A stretch of DNA of 6,126 nt, taken from the NCBI GenBank assembly GCA_016839865.1, contig JAEOTN010000124.1, forward strand, positions 1 to 6,126. Reading direction: 5' to 3'. Origin of the DNA: Promethearchaeota archaeon. GTDB lineage: Archaea; Asgardarchaeota; Lokiarchaeia; Sigynarchaeales; MK-D1. Below are positions 1 to 6,048 of the stretch, piece by piece. Below the pieces are notes generated by a model. It was not told the origin of the DNA. It ran no database searches and saw only the letters and a list, made by a program, of their open reading frames with translations. Within the stretch, counting starts at the first letter, position 1; every line of letters starts with the position of its first letter. The translations under genes and the position numbers were made by a program.

Positions 1-375
1 AGAAGTGAAGAAAGTCGTTTAGAAATGCTCCGCACTAGTGACTGTATAGCATTTCTCAATAAAATTAAAAAAGCAGGTCGTAAGAAGGACATTTACGCCG
101 CTGGATACGCTGTTTTTGACTTTCAAGCACTGGTTGCACGGGATCTAATTAGAATTGCAAATAAATGGGATCAATCTACGAAATTCAAACTCTATTCAGA
201 ATATAAATCACTGTATGATGAAAAATATGTAGATTTCTTTGATGCAGTTACAAGCCGTGATTTCAAGGCACTTCAGGAGCTAGCGGATTCCATGTATGAT
301 GATTTGCTGGAATACAATAAAACTAAAGTGCCGGATTTCAAGACTTTAGAAGAAATAAAGAAAGAATATTTATAA
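1..375 (+). CDS. C-terminal part of a small helical protein of unknown function (5' end outside window)
   Basis: I do not recognise this family. The frame is open from base 1, and eight codons (RSEESRLE) precede the first ATG at position 25, so the gene may well start left of the window. A start at 25 giving 116 residues is the alternative, but no convincing Shine-Dalgarno sequence lies before it. The product is charged and looks almost wholly alpha-helical, with many Lys, Glu, Asp and aromatic residues. It has no membrane segment, no Cys-pair metal site and no obvious catalytic motif; the single Cys lies in the TSDC stretch near the ATG. It ends in a Lys/Glu-rich helix and a TAA stop at 373-375. 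It is convergent with the DUF2804 gene, with only 8 bp between the two stop codons. It is probably cytoplasmic. The coding call is fairly safe; the function is unknown. Confidence 0.7.
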   Translation, partial: RSEESRLEMLRTSDCIAFLNKIKKAGRKKDIYAAGYAVFDFQALVARDLIRIANKWDQSTKFKLYSEYKSLYDEKYVDFFDAVTSRDFKALQELADSMYDDLLEYNKTKVPDFKTLEEIKKEYL

Positions 376-380
376 AAAAA
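374..380 (-). terminator. Oligo-T terminator of the DUF2804 gene
   Basis: Read on the minus strand, the DUF2804 stop codon (TAA, 384-386) is followed after 3 nt by seven consecutive T. Runs of U are the main signal for archaeal RNA polymerase termination. An imperfect palindrome at 388-403 (GTTAAC core with CAGT/ACTG arms, one mismatched pair) lies just before it, inside the end of the coding region, and may help. The tract overlaps the TAA stop of the convergent gene. Seen directly; the role is inferred. Confidence 0.5.
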
Positions 381-383
381 GGG

Positions 384-1424
384 TTACCAGTAGTTAACAA
401 CTGCTTCAGCATGACCGAATACTCTATCTTCTTCTTTTATCTCGATGATACTACCGTCATCTAGCTTCACAGTACCGATAAAAAATCCATAAGCTTTCAG
501 GACTTGAGTTTTTAACACTACAAAGTTCATTCCGCCTTTATGAACCCATTTAACTTTCATAATACCAGAAACTCGGTCGTCATTTACGGATTTGAAGTGC
601 CAATCCTTGTGTGGGTCATCCTTATCCCAAGTGTAATGGACCTTGTCCAAATATTGACCCTTGAAGTTAAGGAAAACCATGTCTTTGTTTGATTCACTTC
701 CAAAGTTCTTATGCCCATAGTCCACGAGGAGACCGAATGGTTTTCCGTCCACTTTTCCGTTGAAAGCACTCCATCGCCACTCGCAATGATACGGGAACAC
801 CGCCCTTGTCCAATCTAATACTCCATTTGACCCATTGGCGTCGGTAAATTCGTATTCCTCGTCGCCAACCTTAACTTTTCCATTTGGAATCATATTATGA
901 AGTTTTAGAGCGTATACGAACTGATTTTTCTTTGGAAATGGAATTACATTTACCATACCATCCATTTCTTTGGGTTGTTTTAATGTGATTTCTCCACTGA
1001 TTCCCGCTCCATCTCGGAATTTTGGGAAATTGAATTTGAATATGCGATCCTCTCCTCGTCGAAGGCATTCCCAGTGGTTTCCATCACGGTCATAGATAAT
1101 ATCTCCTTGGTCTCCTGGAGGCAGATTCATTTTTCCACGACAAAACCAGTTCTGACTCTGGAATTCTTCGTGTGTCCCCTTATCATAATCTGTCCAAGCT
1201 ACCATAGCAACGCCCAAATAACCAACATCATGATATAGAAGTGTTATTCCATAGTTTTCGTTCAATATTTCGTAGTAATCCCACTCTTTGATTCGCAATT
1301 TCCCTGCTTTAACTTTAGATCGATCATAAGTTTGGATTAACTTCTTCGCTTTTCCTGGTTCAATCAAATGACCATTATTATCTAAAAGAGCATGAGGTTC
1401 TGTCAATTCCTTTTGCATTTTCAC
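384..1424 (-). CDS. DUF2804 family protein
   Basis: The 346-residue protein matches the DUF2804 pattern by eye. The N-terminal part has a TEP...LLDNNGHL segment and then RIKEWDYYEIL (about 44-54), the family's K-x-W-D-Y block. The middle has LDWTRAVFPYHCEWRWSAF (203-221), the family's W-x-R-x-x-x-P-Y-x-x-x-W-x-W block, and then a GKPFGLLVDYG segment. The C-terminus is GHAEAVVNYW, the usual G-x-A-E-x-x-x-x-x-W ending. Length is typical and the protein looks complete. It has no signal peptide or membrane span, so it is probably cytosolic. The biochemical function of the family is not established; a lipocalin-like or CrtC/AttH-like fold is possible, with weak support. The start taken here is GTG at 1422-1424; an in-frame ATG two codons later (1416-1418) is equally plausible. 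A stop lies seven codons upstream of the GTG. It has its own promoter-like sequence and is probably monocistronic. Confidence 0.85.
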   Translation of the reverse strand: MKMQKELTEPHALLDNNGHLIEPGKAKKLIQTYDRSKVKAGKLRIKEWDYYEILNENYGITLLYHDVGYLGVAMVAWTDYDKGTHEEFQSQNWFCRGKMNLPPGDQGDIIYDRDGNHWECLRRGEDRIFKFNFPKFRDGAGISGEITLKQPKEMDGMVNVIPFPKKNQFVYALKLHNMIPNGKVKVGDEEYEFTDANGSNGVLDWTRAVFPYHCEWRWSAFNGKVDGKPFGLLVDYGHKNFGSESNKDMVFLNFKGQYLDKVHYTWDKDDPHKDWHFKSVNDDRVSGIMKVKWVHKGGMNFVVLKTQVLKAYGFFIGTVKLDDGSIIEIKEEDRVFGHAEAVVNYW

Positions 1425-1464
1425 ATCATCTTTAACGTATTCTTAACCTAAGTTCTCTGAGTTC

Positions 1465-1475
1465 TTTATATTTTT
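1465..1475 (-). promoter_or_regulatory. TATA-box-like element upstream of the DUF2804 gene
   Basis: The minus strand reads AAAATATAAAG here, centred about 46 bp before the GTG start. With the usual archaeal spacing of about 25 bp, transcription would begin near 1445 and give a leader of about 20 nt. That is compatible with an ordinary, not leaderless, transcript, although no strong Shine-Dalgarno sequence is visible in the leader. Inferred from sequence and spacing only. Confidence 0.4.
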
Positions 1476-1526
1476 ATCGATTGATGGTATGTTAAAAGGA
1501 AGAAATAACTCGATACTAATTGAAAT

Positions 1527-1533
1527 AAAAAAA
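1527..1533 (-). terminator. Oligo-T tract after the beta-helix gene
   Basis: Seven consecutive T on the minus strand, 30 nt beyond the TAA stop of the beta-helix/propeller gene. It fits an archaeal oligo-U terminator closing the three-gene cluster and separates it from the promoter of the DUF2804 gene. A short inverted repeat (AACTC at 1507-1511, GAGTT at 1537-1541) surrounds it but is too weak to call a hairpin terminator. Confidence 0.45.
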
Positions 1534-1563
1534 TTTGAGTTGAATTGAGATTAAATTTGTTAT

Positions 1564-3186
1564 TTAGAGTACAGATTGATCGTCAATAATTTCCATTTGG
1601 AATAGTTTTCCATCAGTCCATAATTCACACGTTCTTTGTAATGACCATAAATTCGAGCCATCCCATGTTAAAGCATCCGTCCCCCATGCAGGTGGGTATA
1701 TTTTACCAGCTAGTGTCCAATTAGAATGCCATTTAGTTAGATAAATACCAGAATTTGCCCAAAAGTATGTGCCTGTCCATGTAATTGATCCATAAATCGG
1801 AGAACCTTGCGGAATTATCGTAGAGATCAAACTCCCTGAAAAATTCATTTGATATATCGATGTTCCGTCCCTACTAACGGAAAAGAGATGGGAACCATTG
1901 CATGCTAAACTTGACAATCCCCCCTCAGTTGAATATGGAACATCAAAAGAGTCAACTACCTCAATCATTTCACTTGCATTTACTTTAAATTTGAAGATTT
2001 TGCGTAATGTAAAATCATTCACCCATAAATGTTTACCATCATGCGCTAATCCTCGGGGATTCACAATTATATTATTTCCATAAATTTTCGTGTAGGTTCC
2101 GTTTATGGGGTCTATTTGGATAAAATCTTGAAGTAATCCTTTCGTATAAAACGCAAGATTAAATCGCCATAAGCTTCCATTCATGTATGTTAATGCTGAT
2201 CCCATGGTAGTTTCGTTATTTATCCGCTTGAGAATTCTTCGCGTTTCATCTTCAGTTGGGTAAATATACAAATATTTATCATCAAGATCTCCGGGAATAT
2301 AACCCAATTCTATTCGTTTACTATTTGGGAAATCTAACTGAGGGATGGTAACGGTTCCACTCCCAAAATCATTATTTAGTGTCGTATTAGTTGTCGTGGG
2401 ATCTAAGTATATCGGAGCTTCACTGATGTTTTCAAATTTATTTTCAATTATGGTCATATTTGAATATTGACCGCCTGTGATAGCACTCCGAGAGTGATTC
2501 ACAAAGTAATTCCCTTGAATTGTAACATTTGACGCTTCTGAGTGAATTCCATAATGACTATCAAGAAATATGTTATTTCTAATTACAACATCATAGTTAT
2601 GTTGTTCTAAAGCAATATTATGATAAGCATTTCCATAGATTAGATTGTATTCGATTAACGGACTGGATTCTTCAGCATAGATTCCTTCAGTATTGACCCA
2701 ACGCACAATAGAATGACTTATTTCCACGCTCGAATCAATTTGTTCAATTCCAATGGTGCTGAACTCCACTATTACATATCTAAATATCGAATTATTTGTA
2801 TTAATGCAGCTAATTCCAGCCCAATCACCATTTATGGGCTCGTCCGCATCAGATGTAAACCATATTTGACTCGTGGGGGTACCGATTGCATGGATTGTAC
2901 CTCCAGCAACAAAGAATCCGATCGAAATCTCTTCCTTATATCCCCTGTAATGCATAAATTCGACAATTGTTCCAGGAAGAATGGTCAATGTGACATTTTC
3001 TGTTACATAGACAGTATCTTGAACATGAATTAGACCGCACCATGTGGTATCTTCAGTAATTGCTCCTTCAGCATAAGTAATCCCACAATCTGGAGGTCGA
3101 TTAACTAAAAAAATGACTAACATTGCGGAGCAGGAAAATAAGAGAATACTCCCAATAACGATTAACGTTGTGAATTTCCTTTTCAC
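1564..3186 (-). CDS. Membrane-anchored surface protein: parallel beta-helix plus beta-propeller-like repeats
   Basis: The 540-residue protein starts with KRK and a hydrophobic segment (about 7-28) that acts as signal peptide or membrane anchor. Residues 34-110 hold the lead-in common to secreted beta-helix proteins: DTTWCG, NVTLTILPGTIVEF, then GTIHAIGTPTSQIWFTSD. Residues about 120-285 are short parallel beta-helix coils (DWAGI, SNVTIQGNYF, SNMTIIENKF) like pectate-lyase-fold/PbH1 repeats. Residues about 330-535 hold at least five propeller-like repeats of the form (A/G)LxxDGxxLWxxD...IYxx: ALTYMNGSLW, GLAHDGKHLWVND, SLACNGSHLFSV, SITWTGTYFWAN and ALTWDGSNLWSL. Fourteen N-X-S/T sequons and paired Cys34/Cys50 suit an extracellular glycoprotein. 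There is no C-terminal membrane span. The start is GTG (3184-3186); a stop two codons upstream and the next Met at residue 22 leave no other sensible start. It lies 81 nt behind the glycosidase gene in the same orientation. Polysaccharide binding or lysis, or adhesion, is possible; no catalytic residues can be assigned. Confidence 0.85.
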   Translation of the reverse strand: MKRKFTTLIVIGSILLFSCSAMLVIFLVNRPPDCGITYAEGAITEDTTWCGLIHVQDTVYVTENVTLTILPGTIVEFMHYRGYKEEISIGFFVAGGTIHAIGTPTSQIWFTSDADEPINGDWAGISCINTNNSIFRYVIVEFSTIGIEQIDSSVEISHSIVRWVNTEGIYAEESSPLIEYNLIYGNAYHNIALEQHNYDVVIRNNIFLDSHYGIHSEASNVTIQGNYFVNHSRSAITGGQYSNMTIIENKFENISEAPIYLDPTTTNTTLNNDFGSGTVTIPQLDFPNSKRIELGYIPGDLDDKYLYIYPTEDETRRILKRINNETTMGSALTYMNGSLWRFNLAFYTKGLLQDFIQIDPINGTYTKIYGNNIIVNPRGLAHDGKHLWVNDFTLRKIFKFKVNASEMIEVVDSFDVPYSTEGGLSSLACNGSHLFSVSRDGTSIYQMNFSGSLISTIIPQGSPIYGSITWTGTYFWANSGIYLTKWHSNWTLAGKIYPPAWGTDALTWDGSNLWSLQRTCELWTDGKLFQMEIIDDQSVL

Positions 3187-3200
3187 AGGTTATTCAGCTC

Positions 3201-3220
3201 TTTAAATTAATATTTCTTGA
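3201..3220 (-). promoter_or_regulatory. Possible weak promoter for the beta-helix gene
   Basis: In the 81-nt gap before the beta-helix gene the minus strand is very AT-rich. It holds AAATATTAATTT about 20-25 bp before the GTG, preceded by a purine-rich CAAGAAA that could act as a BRE. No Shine-Dalgarno sequence precedes the GTG, which would agree with a leaderless message of its own. Read-through from the upstream glycosidase gene is equally possible, since no oligo-T tract lies in the gap. Confidence 0.25.
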
Positions 3221-3267
3221 ATAGTCGAGTATTTGATGAACTAATATTTATTTTTATGTCTAATTAC

Positions 3268-4725
3268 TTACAAGCCATTCTTTCGGGATTTTTTGTATTG
3301 GTTGAGTATAAGGATAGTAATTGGAACTGCACATCCGATACCGATTATCAAATACGCAAAAATTGCCAAAATTGAAGGATTCACGGAAATTCCAAAATGT
3401 TCTAACGCGGAGGTTGCTGTGAATGATAAGAAGAGAGTGCTATAACCAACTTTAACATTACTCTCCGTGAAGGATTGAGATGTTCCATCAATTAAGCTAT
3501 GCAAGCGTATTGAACCAGGTACAGCAGGAAAATCCAATGATATTTTGACATTTTCATTCTGAATAAGTGATGATTTATACCACAAAATCAATGTCGAAGT
3601 CAAATTCTCTTTTTGGAAAAGAAAACTGTACAGATTTTTCTTGGATGGATACCCTTCTACCGAAATCACGTCTGTTCTTAGTGTAGAATTTGCACAATAT
3701 TGGTTAAAGAGTTTATACGCGTATGCTCCAGTCTTATAGGTTAAATTATTATATAATAATCCAAAATAGGATTCAGAATTAAGCGGATTTTGATGATCTC
3801 CATCAGAGAACGTGTACCAAATAATTTTATCTACTCCAAGAGCGATGGATAGCGCTACCGATTTAATGAGTTTCCCCCCTTGGATGCTATCATCTACGAC
3901 ATGAAAGTATGTTCCTCCAGTTGGAAATCCAAGTTCAGTCAACCAATACTCCCCTTCATATCCGAATTTATTACATACATCTCTTAATTGCCAGATACGT
4001 GGGATTAGTGATTCACTATATTGGTGGTAGGTGTGGAAAGATAATGCATCACATAACAATAAGGAACCATCTTGGAACAAAGTTTCTAAAAATGCATGCC
4101 CCATATCGGAAACACTTCCTCCAATGAGAAAAATATCTGGAAATTCCGTTTTTATGAAATTCACGGTTTGATTAAAGAGAAATGTATAATCCTCCCAAGA
4201 TCCTGCCCAATGCATAGGAAGATTTGGTTCATTCCATATCTCGAAATGTGTAATATTGGGGTAGTAATGCGAGATAGTTTCATTCACATAATTGATAAAT
4301 TTGGGGACATCAGATGGAGCAATATATTTGTCCTTCATGCTACCAAAGGGATCTGTTTCGACTGCATTGTTATCATAATTCAATACTCCTAGAACAGAAA
4401 TATTCAGGGAAAGTAGTTTGTCAATTCGAAGATCATAATTCGCAAAATTAAAATCTCCAAGTTCTGTTTGTACTCCCCTCCAAGATATATCCATTCTTCC
4501 ATTAGATACTCCCAAATCTTGAGAAATATTCAGTCTTTCTTCTGAGAGAGTAATTCCACCAAGCATTGTTCCTAATGGATCCTCAATGATTCGTGATTCA
4601 GCTGGAACATAATGAGATTCGTATCCTCTTTGGAAAAAAATCACCATCGAGGGCATTCCTAAAACTGAGGTAATAACGAATATAACTATGGATACTCTCA
4701 AAATCACTTTCGTCTGTTTATTCAT
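3268..4725 (-). CDS. Glycoside hydrolase, clan GH-A (GH39/GH5-like), anchored at both ends
   Basis: The 485-residue protein has a TIM-barrel glycosidase domain (about 50-345). FEIWNEPN (161-168) gives the acid/base E166 with the preceding Asn typical of clan GH-A. SFHTYH (229-234) matches the substrate-contacting His/Tyr strand. WLTELGFPT (261-269) gives the nucleophile E264. IIWYTFSD (301-308) is the strand carrying the conserved active-site Trp. A beta-sandwich domain (about 350-445) follows, as in GH39/GH30-type enzymes. Hydrophobic spans lie at about 8-31 and 451-474, the latter followed by a basic tail (KKSRK), so the catalytic domain should face outside between two anchors. Eight N-X-S/T sequons support that location. 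It should be a retaining endo- or exo-glycosidase; the exact family and substrate cannot be read from the sequence. The ATG overlaps the last 8 nt of the upstream membrane-protein gene and has a GGAG Shine-Dalgarno sequence, so translation is probably coupled. Confidence 0.87.
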   Translation of the reverse strand: MNKQTKVILRVSIVIFVITSVLGMPSMVIFFQRGYESHYVPAESRIIEDPLGTMLGGITLSEERLNISQDLGVSNGRMDISWRGVQTELGDFNFANYDLRIDKLLSLNISVLGVLNYDNNAVETDPFGSMKDKYIAPSDVPKFINYVNETISHYYPNITHFEIWNEPNLPMHWAGSWEDYTFLFNQTVNFIKTEFPDIFLIGGSVSDMGHAFLETLFQDGSLLLCDALSFHTYHQYSESLIPRIWQLRDVCNKFGYEGEYWLTELGFPTGGTYFHVVDDSIQGGKLIKSVALSIALGVDKIIWYTFSDGDHQNPLNSESYFGLLYNNLTYKTGAYAYKLFNQYCANSTLRTDVISVEGYPSKKNLYSFLFQKENLTSTLILWYKSSLIQNENVKISLDFPAVPGSIRLHSLIDGTSQSFTESNVKVGYSTLFLSFTATSALEHFGISVNPSILAIFAYLIIGIGCAVPITILILNQYKKSRKNGL

Positions 4726-5926
4726 CTGATCTACTCCTGATATTTTTTGTTAGGATATTGAACAAGAACACCCCAAGTATTATAAAGAAGAGAAATACTG
4801 CAAATAAGATCAGGCTATATGTTAAGTATATGCCAATTTCGTAAAGGAAGGGTGCTACCCACTTAATAAGCATGAACGCAAAACCCGCAATCAAAAGTAT
4901 TTGAATTAAACATACTGCGATTACTTTCATTCTAAACTTGTGTTGTCGTAACCTCGTCAGTATGAATCCTAGGGAATAACCTATGATAAAAGGAGCCAGG
5001 TAATTGAATCCAATGAAGTGACTCAGTATTAGTACGGTAATTATGAGATGTTTCGTTAGATAAAATGAAACTCTATTGTGTTTTCCTCTAAATCGATATA
5101 ACCACCATCCAAGATAGAGAAATGGAGTATACATTAAGAAATAAAAAACGTTAAAATAATAATCAGGATGCACTGCAACTGTCCAAAAGTCAGCCCAAAT
5201 GAACCATCCAATTGGGTAAAGTACTACTAAGAATGCTCTATCCAGAAACCTGACTAATTTTAGTGAGAAAGTGGAGTTTTGGAATGTATTGTTCCAAATT
5301 TTTGTTAAATATTCAGGTTCAATGTTTATCTCGATGTTTTGGTCTTTCTCTACTAATGGTACTCTAAGTATGGAACCATATATGAGATGAATTGAAAAAG
5401 TAATGGAATAATAAAATATCGGGTATTTTAGTAAAGGGATTACCCCAACACATAAGATGAAGAATAATAACGAGATCAATCCTTCGATTCGATTATTCTT
5501 GCCTGTAAAATTATAGTGAGAATCAGTAAGAAATACGTTTCTAAATTGGTTTTTTCCCATTGAGACAATTAGTGAAATCGATGTCATTGAAATCGTAAGG
5601 AACCAAATAAAACTGGTCAAATTCAAGGAGAATACAAAGTTTTGCCATGAATTTATTTGCGTAATCAAAAAACAGAGCAAATAGAGCCCCGTTGTAACAA
5701 AGTGGCATATTTTTTCAATTATTGCAGGAATGTTGTCATTACCGATCAATAATAAAAGAAATGGAGCAATCCATGGAATAAAAAAGAATAATACACCTAA
5801 CTCTATTCGAGTCGCAATAACATCCATGCGGAATGCTAAATTGAATATTTGGATCGACGAGAAAATCAATACCTCACACATGAAGAATATTTGAAAAAAT
5901 CTCGGAATAAACCAATTCCGCTTCAT
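4718..5926 (-). CDS. Polytopic membrane protein of unknown family, possibly transporter-like
   Basis: I do not recognise a family. The 402-residue protein is strongly hydrophobic, with about 11-12 membrane segments, roughly at 9-31, 41-61, 71-91, 101-122, 149-166, 169-187, 229-249, 257-276, 290-308, 311-325, 333-353 and 366-391. The longest polar stretch (188-228) lies in the middle, splitting the protein into two six-helix halves, an arrangement shared with major facilitator transporters. The basic loop YRFRGKHNR (277-285) between predicted helices 8 and 9 is in the right place for a degenerate MFS motif A. The matching loop between helices 2 and 3 does not carry the motif, so this is only a hint. 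The tail is basic (KNIRSRSDE). It is the first gene of the cluster and overlaps the glycosidase gene by 8 nt, which suggests a linked role, for example glycan or oligosaccharide transport. The ATG start is backed by a TATA box 25 bp upstream. Confidence 0.8.
   Translation of the reverse strand: MKRNWFIPRFFQIFFMCEVLIFSSIQIFNLAFRMDVIATRIELGVLFFFIPWIAPFLLLLIGNDNIPAIIEKICHFVTTGLYLLCFLITQINSWQNFVFSLNLTSFIWFLTISMTSISLIVSMGKNQFRNVFLTDSHYNFTGKNNRIEGLISLLFFILCVGVIPLLKYPIFYYSITFSIHLIYGSILRVPLVEKDQNIEINIEPEYLTKIWNNTFQNSTFSLKLVRFLDRAFLVVLYPIGWFIWADFWTVAVHPDYYFNVFYFLMYTPFLYLGWWLYRFRGKHNRVSFYLTKHLIITVLILSHFIGFNYLAPFIIGYSLGFILTRLRQHKFRMKVIAVCLIQILLIAGFAFMLIKWVAPFLYEIGIYLTYSLILFAVFLFFIILGVFLFNILTKNIRSRSDE
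4733..4738 (-). promoter_or_regulatory. Shine-Dalgarno site of the glycosidase gene
   Basis: The minus strand reads AGGAGT, with GGAG 8 nt before the ATG at 4723-4725. It lies inside the last codons of the upstream membrane-protein gene. It fixes the start of the glycosidase and supports re-initiation or coupled translation within one mRNA. It is the only clear Shine-Dalgarno site in the window; the cluster's first gene appears leaderless. Confidence 0.6.
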
Positions 5927-5939
5927 AGTTGTACAACTA
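5926..5939. promoter_or_regulatory. Perfect 14-bp palindrome over the cluster's transcription start (operator candidate)
   Basis: TAGTTGTACAACTA is a perfect inverted repeat that includes the A of the ATG of the membrane-protein gene. It sits between the TATA box and the coding region, over the predicted transcription start. A further GTTGTA half-site in direct orientation lies at 5941-5946 (minus strand GTTGTA-GTA-GTTGTA). A dimeric regulator bound here would block initiation. The repeat is seen directly; the regulatory role is inferred. Confidence 0.5.
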
Positions 5940-5947
5940 CTACAACC

Positions 5948-5954
5948 TATATAA
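5948..5954 (-). promoter_or_regulatory. TATA box of the membrane-protein/glycosidase cluster
   Basis: The minus strand reads TTATATA, centred 25 bp before the ATG at 5926, with an A-rich stretch (CAAAAATGG) just upstream at the BRE position. This spacing places the transcription start at or next to the ATG, so the mRNA should be leaderless at its 5' end. The match to the archaeal TTTATATA consensus is good. Confidence 0.65.
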
Positions 5955-5961
5955 TACCATT

Positions 5962-5976
5962 TTTGACTTAGTCAAA
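5962..5976. promoter_or_regulatory. Perfect 15-bp inverted repeat upstream of the cluster's TATA box
   Basis: TTTGACT-T-AGTCAAA has two perfect 7-bp arms around a single central base. It lies immediately upstream of the BRE/TATA of the minus-strand cluster and about 45 bp before the TATA box of the divergent plus-strand gene. The arms differ from those of the 5926-5939 palindrome, so it may bind a different protein, or act as an activator site. The structure is seen directly; the role is inferred. Confidence 0.45.
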
Positions 5977-6015
5977 CAAAAACAATTCGATGATTAAGCT
6001 ACTCAAAAATGCGGA

Positions 6016-6027
6016 AAAAGTATATAA
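6016..6027 (+). promoter_or_regulatory. BRE/TATA promoter of the zinc-ribbon gene
   Basis: AAAAG followed by TATATAA (6021-6027). The TATA box is centred 25 bp before the first ATG at 6049, and the purine-rich GCGGAAAAAG just upstream fits a BRE. No Shine-Dalgarno site is present, so a leaderless mRNA beginning at the ATG is likely. The identical spacing on the divergent gene supports both calls. Confidence 0.65.
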
Positions 6028-6048
6028 CGGATTTTCTTGCATATCTAC

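Noticed and set aside
584..769. 61-codon minus-strand frame inside the DUF2804 gene
   Set aside because: It is out of frame within the conserved DUF2804 C-terminal blocks and has no support of its own.
2713..3033. Plus-strand open frame of 106 codons inside the beta-helix gene
   Set aside because: It lies fully opposite a well-supported coding region with clear domain motifs, has no promoter or Shine-Dalgarno site, and its translation shows no family resemblance. It is a shadow frame.
3100..3186. Lipobox and lipoprotein signal in the beta-helix protein (Cys19 in LLFSCSA)
   Set aside because: The residue at -2 is Phe, which fits the lipobox poorly, and the hydrophobic segment continues past the Cys. 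An ordinary signal or anchor segment is more likely.
3268..3390. Archaeosortase-type C-terminal sorting signal (PGF-CTERM-like) in the glycosidase
   Set aside because: A hydrophobic span with a basic tail is present, but no PGF or similar tripeptide precedes it, so a plain membrane anchor is the simpler reading.
3909..4392. Two overlapping plus-strand open frames (72 and 98 codons) opposite the glycosidase gene
   Set aside because: The opposite strand encodes the catalytic core, including E166 and E264. These frames overlap each other and show no motif, so they are shadows.
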